64,000 nucleotides of DNA from NCBI GenBank assembly GCA_947176895.1, contig CAMWSK010000007.1, positions 23,886 through 87,885 of the forward strand. Direction: 5' to 3'. This document shows, piece after piece, positions 18,406-26,456 of this stretch; position 1 is the stretch's first letter, and each line of letters opens with the position of its first letter. Origin of the DNA: an uncultured Prevotellaceae bacterium. GTDB lineage: Bacteria; Bacteroidota; Bacteroidia; Bacteroidales; Bacteroidaceae. The position numbers were made by a program, and so were the translations under genes. Below the pieces are notes generated by a model, which ran no database searches, had not been told where the DNA came from, and saw only the letters and a program-made list of their open reading frames with translations.

Positions 18406-21201
18406 TTATTCCTTCTTTGGGTTTTTGTTGAACATCCATTGCAGGTGAAGCATGACATAGTTGGGCAGTGAGCGGTTCCATGTCTCCACACGCCCCTGCG
18501 CGTTCACTACGTATTTTGTGTTGGAGAGCCGGTGCAACAAATCGAAAGCTTCGAGACCGGCCACCAGCCTGCCTTTCAGAAACGACTGGCTGAGCGACGC
18601 GTTCCACACCAGATCGTCTGCATTCATAGAAGCAGAGCCGTAGCCGCGGCGGCTATACATCTTCAAATCGGTGGCCACGGTCAGACCGAAAGGCAGGGTA
18701 TACCGCCCTTTGACTCCGTAGTTGTAGTCCACGGCATTGAGCGTAGAGAAACCGTGCATACAGCTCTCGCTGTGTACCCACATGGCATTGGCCTCGGCGC
18801 GCAGGTTCAGTTTGCCTTTGCTGTATTGCACGTAGGTTTTTTCATTCAGGGTCAAGTTGTTGACAACATTCTCTTGGCTTGCCGTCATCCCCTCCATCAG
18901 GGCGTGATCCACGTAGTGGTTGAGGCGGGCGTTGGCGGTTGTCTCCCATGTCCAGCGTTTCTTCTTGTCCAGCGCGTGCGTGATGTTGAAGTTGGCATAC
19001 ACATAATAGCTGCCACTCACGTTCACGGGTCGGTAGGTATATTGTCCGTTCTGCGGATTGTAGGTCACAGACTGGGCCGTCTGGCGCTGCCAATAACCTC
19101 CGTTAAACCAGACACGATAGTGGTTCATGGCTTCCTTGGTGCGCCTCTCGAAACTGACAGCCGCCGTCGTACGCTGGTTGCTCTTGAGATTCGGGTTGCC
19201 CAATTTCACCACCAGGGGTTGCGAGTCGTCGCGATAGTTGATAACATCAAAGATTGATGCCGGTGAAAAATTGTGAGAAACATTAAAATACCAATGCTTC
19301 TGATAGTTCTTCTTGGGATAGAGGTTGCAAGAGAAGTCAACGTATCCGTCAACACCTCTTTGTACGGCCAGCGTGTCAAGACTGCCTCGCCGATAATTCA
19401 GTTCCCTGTGGAACGGGACTACCATGGAGCTCATCTCCCAAACAGAATAGTCGTGTGTATATTCATAATCCCCATTACGATTCCGGAGGAATCCCCTTTT
19501 AAAGAGTCTGAGCCATACGGGAACCTTGTGTCCGTAGAGATGGCTGTCGTATGAGTTGCTGCGATCGGTGATAGCCTGCAAGGCATCCAGCTGCGAGGGC
19601 AGCAGGAGAGTGTCGGGATGATAGAGGTAGTCGTGGGTCCGCTCGTTGTCGTACTCGTATGTCACATATAAGTTCGCAAAGATGTCTTTTGGCAAACGGC
19701 TGTTCAACGTCAAGCAACCGGATGCCGTGGTCTGCTTCCGATGGTAGGTATTGGTGTTGTATTGATTGTCGGCCACAGGCTTGTCGAATGCGTATGCCCT
19801 CGCTTTGTCCGTCTCGTCATCGCTGTGCCCCACACCAGCCTTATAGCTTATGCTGATTTCTTTCTCCTTGCTGATGGTAGACGTCCCGTCGGCTTGGAGC
19901 TGCGCGTTCCACGAGTGTCCACTGGTCATTCCTTGCTCGCGCATTCGCGTCACTAGGGTGTCGTTGAACTGCTCGGACAGCACGCTTGCATCGCCCGTAT
20001 AGGAATTGTGCGCATAGCTCACGTCCACCCCGTAGAATTGAGGCAGGACCTTGCGGAAACGGTTCTTCACGCTGATTTTGTTTGCCCGGGTGGTGCTCAA
20101 GTCGTGGCGGTTCTGTACGGGGATAAGCCCATTGAGAAACAGTTCGCGGCGCTGCCGCATCTCACTCTCGTCCTTGGTGGAAGCGAACTCGGCCGTCAGA
20201 TCGTTCTTCGTGTTCTTGTCAGCCGACTGATAGCTGATTTCTCCCGCCGCGCTGTGGCTGGTGAGTAGCGATTGCGGTCGGGTGTTGGGGCTCCAGCTGC
20301 TGCTTTGCCCGATGTGCTGCTTCTCGTTCACGTTATTGGAATTGCCCATCAGGGTGAAGCGATAGGGGTCGGTGAAGCCCAGCAGAAAGCCCCGACCCAG
20401 ATAACGATCCTTTGTTCCGCCCGCAGCCTCAAGGTTGCCGATAAGTCCCCGGTTGTAATCCTGCTTCAGGTTCACGTCCATCACAAACCTTTTCTTTTCG
20501 ATGGCATAGCCCACCGCCCGGTTCTTGTCCGTGTCCTGCTCATACACTTTGATGTTCCTCACGGTATAGTAAGGCAGGTTCTCCAGCAGAACCTTGCTGT
20601 TGCCCCGGAAGAAAGAGCGCGAGCCTAACTGCAGTTCCTCTACCTTGCGGCCATGGACGAATATCTCTCCGGCATCGTTCAGCGTCACTCCGGGCAACTG
20701 GCGAATCAGGTCGTCCAGCATGGAGCCGTCGGGCAGTTGGAAATCCGAGGCGTTGTAGACCAACGTGTCTCCCCGGTAATACATCTTAACACGCGTAGCA
20801 GTAATCTCCACCTCGTTCATCTTTACGACACGCTCACGACGCAATTCCAAGGCGGGAACCATGAAGAATCCGGCCCCCTCATTGGGCAGATCCACCTTCT
20901 GCCACGCATCTGTGTATCCGTTGAGCGAGGCACGAAACAGGTATTTTCCACCTTTCAGTGTCGCGGTATACTCCGCCTTGGTCACCTCTCCCTTGCTGTC
21001 CGTCTTTTGATTGAGAGGCACGGAGTCCATCACCACCACGCTGTCCGCCGTCAGTATGCTCACCTTGGCCTGGCAAATGGGGCGCTTCATCACAGCATCC
21101 TGCACCGTGCCGAACACGGGTATTCGGTTTTGTGCAGATACTGGGAACACCCATGTGATTAGTAACACAAAAAATAATAGGCTAGTATGAAGCCGATGCA
21201 T
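18406..21201 (-). CDS. Outer-membrane beta-barrel protein with carboxypeptidase-regulatory-like and plug-like domains
   Basis: 931 residues with a clear signal peptide (LLFFVLLITWVFPVSAQ). It is followed by a CarboxypepD-like domain (PVFGTVQDAVMKRPICQAKV), a TonB-plug-like segment (LDDLIRQLPGVTLNDAGEIF, then VHGRKVEELQL), and a long C-terminal region of alternating aromatic beta-strands typical of TonB-dependent-receptor-like barrels. I see no obvious TonB box. It lies between the precursor peptide gene and the C39 exporter gene, so I infer a role in moving the mature peptide across, or binding it at, the outer membrane. It could also be an ordinary receptor-like protein drawn into the cluster. 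Confidence 0.75.
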   Translation of the reverse strand: MHRLHTSLLFFVLLITWVFPVSAQNRIPVFGTVQDAVMKRPICQAKVSILTADSVVVMDSVPLNQKTDSKGEVTKAEYTATLKGGKYLFRASLNGYTDAWQKVDLPNEGAGFFMVPALELRRERVVKMNEVEITATRVKMYYRGDTLVYNASDFQLPDGSMLDDLIRQLPGVTLNDAGEIFVHGRKVEELQLGSRSFFRGNSKVLLENLPYYTVRNIKVYEQDTDKNRAVGYAIEKKRFVMDVNLKQDYNRGLIGNLEAAGGTKDRYLGRGFLLGFTDPYRFTLMGNSNNVNEKQHIGQSSSWSPNTRPQSLLTSHSAAGEISYQSADKNTKNDLTAEFASTKDESEMRQRRELFLNGLIPVQNRHDLSTTRANKISVKNRFRKVLPQFYGVDVSYAHNSYTGDASVLSEQFNDTLVTRMREQGMTSGHSWNAQLQADGTSTISKEKEISISYKAGVGHSDDETDKARAYAFDKPVADNQYNTNTYHRKQTTASGCLTLNSRLPKDIFANLYVTYEYDNERTHDYLYHPDTLLLPSQLDALQAITDRSNSYDSHLYGHKVPVWLRLFKRGFLRNRNGDYEYTHDYSVWEMSSMVVPFHRELNYRRGSLDTLAVQRGVDGYVDFSCNLYPKKNYQKHWYFNVSHNFSPASIFDVINYRDDSQPLVVKLGNPNLKSNQRTTAAVSFERRTKEAMNHYRVWFNGGYWQRQTAQSVTYNPQNGQYTYRPVNVSGSYYVYANFNITHALDKKKRWTWETTANARLNHYVDHALMEGMTASQENVVNNLTLNEKTYVQYSKGKLNLRAEANAMWVHSESCMHGFSTLNAVDYNYGVKGRYTLPFGLTVATDLKMYSRRGYGSASMNADDLVWNASLSQSFLKGRLVAGLEAFDLLHRLSNTKYVVNAQGRVETWNRSLPNYVMLHLQWMFNKNPKKE

Positions 21202-21239
21202 GATAAAATAATGTTTAGAGATTTATTAATGTTTAGTGA

Positions 21240-21286
21240 GGGTGCCACTCCGTTTCCTTTATAATGAAAATCATGTCATGGCACCC
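21240..21286 (-). other. Stem-loop after the precursor peptide gene
   Basis: Inverted repeat GGGTGCCA (21240-21247) and TGGCACCC (21279-21286) enclosing 31 nt, which itself contains ATGAAAATCAT. On the transcribed strand no T-run follows, so it is not a standard terminator. It may stabilise or process the transcript so that the precursor is made in excess of the downstream exporter genes. On the plus strand CTTTTG follows. Confidence 0.45.
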
Positions 21287-21305
21287 TTTTGTGTTTTATC
21301 GCGTC

Positions 21306-21554
21306 TTAATTCCTCTTGCAATAGAATTCGGCTTTATAGCGATCATCAGAGGTGTCCTCCGTATCACCACCTTCAATTTGAACATACTTAACACAACAAG
21401 TTCCCGTATAGAACCCACCGTCAACACCCACTGCACACGGAGTACCTTCTTTAGTACATTCAAAAGGAAAGAAATCACCACCTACCAGCATTTCCATTTC
21501 TTCACTGGAAAGCCTACTACCTTGAGTCAAGGTAAAACGTTTTAATTTTCTCAT
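21306..21554 (-). CDS. Double-glycine leader precursor peptide (GG-Bacteroidales natural-product-precursor type)
   Basis: 82 residues. The N-terminus MRKLKRFTLTQGSRLSSEEM ending in LVGG matches the leader pattern of the Bacteroidales natural-product-precursor family (TIGR04149-like: basic start, LS..EM..L.GG). Cleavage after Gly26 would release a 56-residue core, DFFPFECTKEG... to the C-terminus, with five cysteines (33, 40, 53, 54, 79) and net negative charge. The cluster encodes a VKOR-DsbA fusion just upstream and a C39 exporter downstream, so a disulfide-bonded secreted peptide is the simplest reading. Its activity (toxin, signal or other) cannot be deduced. Confidence 0.85.
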   Translation of the reverse strand: MRKLKRFTLTQGSRLSSEEMEMLVGGDFFPFECTKEGTPCAVGVDGGFYTGTCCVKYVQIEGGDTEDTSDDRYKAEFYCKRN

Positions 21555-21629
21555 AATTTGTTTTTTTATTGTTATGCACTATTACAGTCGAGTTGCAAAT
21601 TCGCTGCCAATGGTTCGTGCATGCCATTG

Positions 21630-21645
21630 TTATCTTGCAAGATAA
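21630..21645. promoter_or_regulatory. Perfect 16-bp palindrome upstream of the precursor gene
   Basis: TTATCTTGCAAGATAA is a perfect inverted repeat 5 bp past the VKOR-DsbA stop and 75 bp before the precursor start. It could be an operator or a transcript processing site. No consensus -7 box is seen between it and the precursor gene. Confidence 0.4.
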
Positions 21646-21650
21646 TTTCT

Positions 21651-23201
21651 CTATTCTATCGAAAGCCGTGTCATCATGGCCAAATCTGCCAATTTGTATT
21701 CGTGAGGGAGTTTATACCCATTCACCAACACTGTCGGGGTGGCTGTCAGTGCCACTTTCTGACGCCAGCGTTCATGCATGCTCACCTGTTCTTCCACTGA
21801 CTCCGCATGGATTTGTGCGGCATTCTGCTTGATGATTCGCTGGTAATCATACTTATCTTTGGTATACCATTGATCAAACAGACACAAGGATTCATTCATC
21901 GGATGATTTTGGTAACAGGCTATTAGGTAGCGGCTGCTGTCCTCCAACGGCTTATTGAATGCAGAAAAGATGTATTGTATGCAGATATCGTTCCCGCTCA
22001 CGTTCAATAGTTCTTTCACCTGCTTATGCATCCTGGCACATGGATTACAATGTGGATTACTAAGAATTGTCACACACAACTTTGCCTGAGGATTGCCAAA
22101 GATGATTGAAGAATCATCATGCGTGACTTCATAAAACTCACCCTGCTCAATAAGTGTTTTGCCCACCATGCTGTTGGCTTTAAGAGAACGGTACTCTTGC
22201 ACGGCACGCACACGTTCTTGTTCGGATGCATGGTATTGGGCATACTGATGTACCATTAGGATACTAATAGCAAATACGATGCCTGCCAGCAGGACAATGT
22301 TGAACTGATAGGTAATGGGAACTTTCTGGCACGACACCAAGGCCGCCACCCCCATCGTCCAAACGAGAATCTGAACAAGTACGCACAGCACGCACCAATT
22401 TTGGGCAATGCGCCATTGATAATAGACGCTCCATATCCCATACGTCATAGCTGCCCAATTGATTACAGCAACAAAAAAATATGATTCCGGGAAGAGCGAA
22501 AGGAGCATGAGGTTGGCAGTGAAATATCCCAGTCCGACTTCACTCCAGCTGATGCCGAAAACTTTGGCCATTGGCCCATCGAGCACGCTGTTGCAGTCGG
22601 CATAATGAAACAGACTGCACACCTTGTCCCCATAGCGGCTTTCACCAAACAACTGCTTTTCCATCAGCATAGTGCAGACAAGAATGCCCGCAACACTTAA
22701 TGCCATACGCACGAAATCCAAAACTCCGAAACTATGCAGATTGCTTACCACACCCACACCCACGGCTATCGCAAGTAGGATGGGTATACCATACGCCTTC
22801 ACAGCCGATATCCGTTCGTCCATTTTGTGCTGTTTGTAGCTTGGTTCAACAGCATCAGTGGTTTTCTCCACGACAAGGGCATTTCCCGTCCACATCCGGT
22901 TGAACACATCATGAGAAATGGTTGTCTTCTTCTCCTTTTGCAGATAGGTAAGAGCATCCTCATCGCAATGTAGACCTATAACGAAATCTCCATGGATATG
23001 CAGGATGCACGGATAATTCAATCTTGTCAGTTCCTTCGTGTCGATTCTGACACCTACCGACTTCACTCCATAGACATCCAACATCTTTTTCAATCCGAAC
23101 ATATTTCCCTTGTGTGGGTGTTCGTTATAAAGGCTGTTAGCGAAGTTTGATGTATAGCGAACATCCAGTGCGTCCAGAAAAAACTCAAGTATATTTTTCA
23201 T
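21651..23201 (-). CDS. Degenerate C39-like/VKOR/DsbA-thioredoxin fusion, putative disulfide-forming enzyme
   Basis: 516 residues in three parts. Residues 1-110 resemble a C39 peptidase fold (NYPCILHIHGDFVIGLH) but lack the catalytic Cys motif. Residues 130-320 form a multi-span VKOR domain with loop cysteines C195 and C203 and the quinone-side pair C270-C273 (WCVLCV). Residues 345-516 form a DsbA-like thioredoxin domain with C385-C388 (NPHCNPCARMHK) and a cis-Pro segment TATPTVLVNG. Such fusions oxidise periplasmic thiols and pass electrons to quinone. It overlaps the upstream glycosyltransferase gene by 4 nt and precedes the five-cysteine precursor, so I infer that it oxidises that peptide. 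The inactive C39-like part may bind the leader. Confidence 0.85.
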   Translation of the reverse strand: MKNILEFFLDALDVRYTSNFANSLYNEHPHKGNMFGLKKMLDVYGVKSVGVRIDTKELTRLNYPCILHIHGDFVIGLHCDEDALTYLQKEKKTTISHDVFNRMWTGNALVVEKTTDAVEPSYKQHKMDERISAVKAYGIPILLAIAVGVGVVSNLHSFGVLDFVRMALSVAGILVCTMLMEKQLFGESRYGDKVCSLFHYADCNSVLDGPMAKVFGISWSEVGLGYFTANLMLLSLFPESYFFVAVINWAAMTYGIWSVYYQWRIAQNWCVLCVLVQILVWTMGVAALVSCQKVPITYQFNIVLLAGIVFAISILMVHQYAQYHASEQERVRAVQEYRSLKANSMVGKTLIEQGEFYEVTHDDSSIIFGNPQAKLCVTILSNPHCNPCARMHKQVKELLNVSGNDICIQYIFSAFNKPLEDSSRYLIACYQNHPMNESLCLFDQWYTKDKYDYQRIIKQNAAQIHAESVEEQVSMHERWRQKVALTATPTVLVNGYKLPHEYKLADLAMMTRLSIE

Positions 23202-23959
23202 TTCGTGATATAGTTTGTCAGAGTTTCCCGATCCATTGAACAGACCCTCACAAATTCACGTCTTAGCCTATCACCATCGGCTTTGGATTGATAGGCAGAG
23301 TTCTTTTTGCGTGGGTGATATAGATGGAACAATTGCCCCTCCCGAGTCCACATAACTTTGTGCCCAAGGATTTTTACACGTCGCATACGTTCTGCATCCT
23401 CAGGTCCCCAACCGGTAAAGCGCTCATTCTCGCCCCCACACTGCAAATAATACTGTTGATGTACCAAATAAGCACCACCACATTGTTTCCTGCCAAGGAA
23501 AGAACTTAATCTCAATTGGTGCAAATACTCAAAATCCGTTTTTACTCTCATGTTGGCAGACATTTTTTCGGGAAGCATTACGAACTGTCCATTATATGGA
23601 TAGGCGATAGTACACCCTGCAAGAATGTTGTTCACAGCTTCGTATATTTGGGCATAGCCAACCAAGACATCTGCATCCCAGACTGCTACTATGCGGGTTT
23701 CGGCCATGCGTAACAAAACGTTAATATATCGTGTGCGATGAAATACCAGTGAGAAATCCTTGACAAACAAATGTTCTACTCCATCCGGCCAAATCTCACC
23801 GCTCAACGTTGATGTGGCATCAGCTTCTAAAACAATTATTCTGCACCCTAGCCCGGCAAGGTGACGCAGAACGGCACGAAGGTTTTTCCGCCTCTCTTCG
23901 CTGTCTATGCGAACAGGGATGACAATGGTCAACAATGATTTTATATTTTGCAGTTGCAT
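23198..23959 (-). CDS. GT-A fold glycosyltransferase with galactosyltransferase-like C-terminal motif
   Basis: 253 residues. The N-terminus has the nucleotide-sugar fold (LLTIVIPVRIDSEERRKNLR), the DxD-type metal motif is VWDADVLVG, and the C-terminal part has FTGWGPEDAERMRR, the GWG.ED signature of GT7/GT27-type galactosyl- and GalNAc-transferases. No membrane segment is seen, so it should act in the cytoplasm. It overlaps both neighbours (19 nt and 4 nt), implying coupled translation. In context it probably modifies the peptide or builds a small glycan on it; this is inference. Confidence 0.8.
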   Translation of the reverse strand: MQLQNIKSLLTIVIPVRIDSEERRKNLRAVLRHLAGLGCRIIVLEADATSTLSGEIWPDGVEHLFVKDFSLVFHRTRYINVLLRMAETRIVAVWDADVLVGYAQIYEAVNNILAGCTIAYPYNGQFVMLPEKMSANMRVKTDFEYLHQLRLSSFLGRKQCGGAYLVHQQYYLQCGGENERFTGWGPEDAERMRRVKILGHKVMWTREGQLFHLYHPRKKNSAYQSKADGDRLRREFVRVCSMDRETLTNYITK

Positions 23960-25563
23960 ATCTTAAACGCATTTTGTATGATTGTCTTGTCTTGCGGCAT
24001 GAGGGAAGGCGCATCACCAGACAGGTGCGATGCAAGCAGCTCCTGCACACATGTCTGGTAAAAATTCGTTTGTCTCATGCTGTGTAGCATGGCCATCGAC
24101 TCGTTCGGTAAGCGGTTGCCCACGGCCACCTCCCGCAGCCAATCCAGATAATAAATCAAGTACTCCTGAATGAGAGACACGTGGGCAGATTGCTCTCCCC
24201 GTTCACATAAAGCCAAACTTCGTCTCCACAAATACACACCGATGCCCCCAATCCCATAAAAGTTTGTGTCAATGTCGGGACATTGGTCTATCAACTGAAA
24301 CATTTTGTAGTCGATATGCTCCAAAAAATCCGGTGACATTGTATAATTTGAACGGCAAAACGATTTTTCTATTGCCCGGTACGTTTCGCGAATCATGGAG
24401 GACACCCGATAGCGGATTCCGTACAATTGGCTTACGGCTGCCGAAGCACGTCTATAAGCTTCATTGTCAGACAACAGCAAATCCATACGGGATGATATTT
24501 CGTTGACAAAACAATCTTCGTTCCAGTTGTCCTCGTCAATTGGCACACGAAACTCGGGTGTTGCATCCAACATTTCTGCCAAACCCGTAGAATCCGTACC
24601 AATCAGAGGAATTCCATGACGCATCATCTCTATGGCAGTGTAAGAGCATTGTTCGTGAAATGAAGGCATTACGCCGATAGTTGCCGTCTGATAAAGTCCA
24701 TCCAACTCATTACTGGACATTTTTCCCATGAACATCACACGCCCCGACAACTCCCTGCATTGCGACAAATAACGCTGAAAATCACCATCACCAGCAATTA
24801 CTAGACGGACATCTGGATGTTTTTGACAGATTGACTTAAACGCAGCTATCAAGTACTCCAATCCCTTAATCTCGTCCAGTCGGCCGACATACAAAACAGT
24901 GCGTAACTCCGGCGTATCCGAGGCCGTCTTCAAACACAAAGCGTCTCCCTTTCCGTTATAAACCAACTGCAACTTCTCTGGAAAAACCGCATAGTCTTCC
25001 GTCAAGATCCGTTGCGTATCCTTCGATAGAACAAGAACCTCATCGGCAAGATGTAGAAAAGACTTTTCGCTTTCCACTGTGGACAGTATTTTTTTCTCCT
25101 TTTCGTCCTGTGGCCGGTATCCTTCGGCCGTGAGCCTGTGAAATTGCGTTTTGTTGCCTTTCAGCTCAAAGCACCAACCCAGATAGTGCACGGTAAGCAC
25201 AATCCGGCAATCAAAGTATTGGTTCTTCAGCAACATGGCAAGCGGCATATGATGGAAGTAGTTAAATTGGAAAACCAACCGCTCCTCTGAACCGGGATTG
25301 ATGTGTCTGGCCAGAAAATAAAACGAGGTGCGGCAATACTGTTCGCTTTCCATTTTCGATGGCAAGGTCGGAATGCCGTAGTGCTGGCATCCACGCTCAT
25401 CCGTTGTGATTGTATACTCCTTGATATCATCCGAAACCATATCCACGAAAGACACTGTCACATTCTTGTGCTCTAATAGTCCCTCTGCAAGTGAACGGAC
25501 ATAGGTCCCGATGCCGTAATTAGCTGCCCTACTTGTATTGTTAAAGATGAATATATGTGTCAT
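23941..25563 (-). CDS. GT4-type glycosyltransferase with extra C-terminal domain (peptide-system type)
   Basis: 540 residues. The GT-B N-terminal half starts MTHIFIFNNTSRAANYGIGT, and the GT4 domain shows VLYVGRLDEIKGLEYLIAAF, VMFMGKMSSNELDGLY and the nucleotide-binding EQCSYTAIEMMRHGIPLIGT. An unusual C-terminal region (about 430-540) with LIDQCPDIDTNFYGIGGIGV follows. The N-terminus and overall length recall the TIGR04157 glycosyltransferases found beside Bacteroidales GG-peptide systems. Its start overlaps the LanC-like stop by one base (TAATG). The acceptor is unknown. Confidence 0.8.
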   Translation of the reverse strand: MTHIFIFNNTSRAANYGIGTYVRSLAEGLLEHKNVTVSFVDMVSDDIKEYTITTDERGCQHYGIPTLPSKMESEQYCRTSFYFLARHINPGSEERLVFQFNYFHHMPLAMLLKNQYFDCRIVLTVHYLGWCFELKGNKTQFHRLTAEGYRPQDEKEKKILSTVESEKSFLHLADEVLVLSKDTQRILTEDYAVFPEKLQLVYNGKGDALCLKTASDTPELRTVLYVGRLDEIKGLEYLIAAFKSICQKHPDVRLVIAGDGDFQRYLSQCRELSGRVMFMGKMSSNELDGLYQTATIGVMPSFHEQCSYTAIEMMRHGIPLIGTDSTGLAEMLDATPEFRVPIDEDNWNEDCFVNEISSRMDLLLSDNEAYRRASAAVSQLYGIRYRVSSMIRETYRAIEKSFCRSNYTMSPDFLEHIDYKMFQLIDQCPDIDTNFYGIGGIGVYLWRRSLALCERGEQSAHVSLIQEYLIYYLDWLREVAVGNRLPNESMAMLHSMRQTNFYQTCVQELLASHLSGDAPSLMPQDKTIIQNAFKICNCKI

Positions 25564-26258
25564 TACAAAATAATATTTTTAAGAATGTAATAGGCACTGC
25601 CACCATCTATGTCCAGCGGCTTCTCCAAATAATCAGTTTCCGCAAACGTAGGCTCGTTCAAAATACTCATAAGTTGCATTTCTTCGGATGGTGCGACATA
25701 TCCGGCCATCGTGTCTCGCAGTTCCTTAAGGTAACTACCGTCAAACGTGGTCACCATCTCTACACTTTGACGTAGCTTCAAATACATCATCAGTCCCCTT
25801 CCTCCTGTACGCACAGATTTGTCTGTTATCCTACGAGGGTCACGTTCCATAATTTTTTGATCTATGTCGACCAAAAGGTCATTTAAACTACATTCCAGCA
25901 AACCCCGTTTACACAACAACGCCGTTCCATAGCCAATTCCGGCCAAGCCACGTTCCAAACCGATAGGCATATCAGTGTGCACCCCATCGTACACCTGTTG
26001 AAACAATTCCCACGCATACTCGCGCATTACATCATCATGTAGTGCATCGGCATATAGGTACAATGCGACAACAATTCCCATTTTTCCGTGAAACAGCCCC
26101 AATTCACGCATATAGGAACTATGCAAAAGTAAATAATTTGCAATCCTTTCTTGTTCTTTCTTCATAACGAAATTATCACGTACATTTACCAGTAGCGCTT
26201 CATTGACTGCGTCCACAGCGAGCGAGTTCAATCCTGTAACCCCTGAATGATTGTGCAA
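25563..26258 (-). CDS. LanC-like alpha-barrel protein, short and lacking zinc ligands
   Basis: 231 residues from a TTG at 26256-26258, or 200 from the ATG at 26163-26165; the start is uncertain. The repeats RELGLFHGKMGIVVALYLYA and GLERGLAGIGYGTALLCKRG look like two of the double-helix repeats of LanC-like cyclases. The Cys and Cys-His zinc ligands of real LanC enzymes are absent, and the protein is about half the usual length. It is the first gene of the minus-strand peptide cluster and is followed by a glycosyltransferase through a TAATG overlap. It is probably non-catalytic, perhaps a scaffold, or a truncated relic. The upstream 198 bp are AT-rich and hold no gene. Confidence 0.6.
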   Translation of the reverse strand: MHNHSGVTGLNSLAVDAVNEALLVNVRDNFVMKKEQERIANYLLLHSSYMRELGLFHGKMGIVVALYLYADALHDDVMREYAWELFQQVYDGVHTDMPIGLERGLAGIGYGTALLCKRGLLECSLNDLLVDIDQKIMERDPRRITDKSVRTGGRGLMMYLKLRQSVEMVTTFDGSYLKELRDTMAGYVAPSEEMQLMSILNEPTFAETDYLEKPLDIDGGSAYYILKNIIL

Positions 26259-26423
26259 TATAATAATTAAATTTAAAATTTATATAAATTCTATCAAGAA
26301 AAATAGCAACTCAAGTAAATTTTTAATAAAAGAGCCATGGAAGAGCCGTGTACAAACAACACAAACGCGTGCAAAGCTTGCTATTGCCACATGCCTTTTG
26401 CCTAGAATTTCAAGAAAAAAACA

Positions 26424-26431
26424 TACCTTTG
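26424..26431 (+). promoter_or_regulatory. -7 promoter box of the gamma-carbonic anhydrase gene
   Basis: TACCTTTG matches TAnnTTTG, 25 bp before the start codon. A TTTG at 26397-26400 is 23 nt upstream, slightly wide of the usual 19-20 nt. Confidence 0.6.
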
Positions 26432-26456
26432 CAGGCAAACAACCTATTGATATACT

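Noticed and set aside
25563..26258. Active lanthionine cyclase (class I or II lantibiotic system)
   Set aside because: Zinc ligands are missing, the protein is half length, and no dehydratase is encoded in the cluster.
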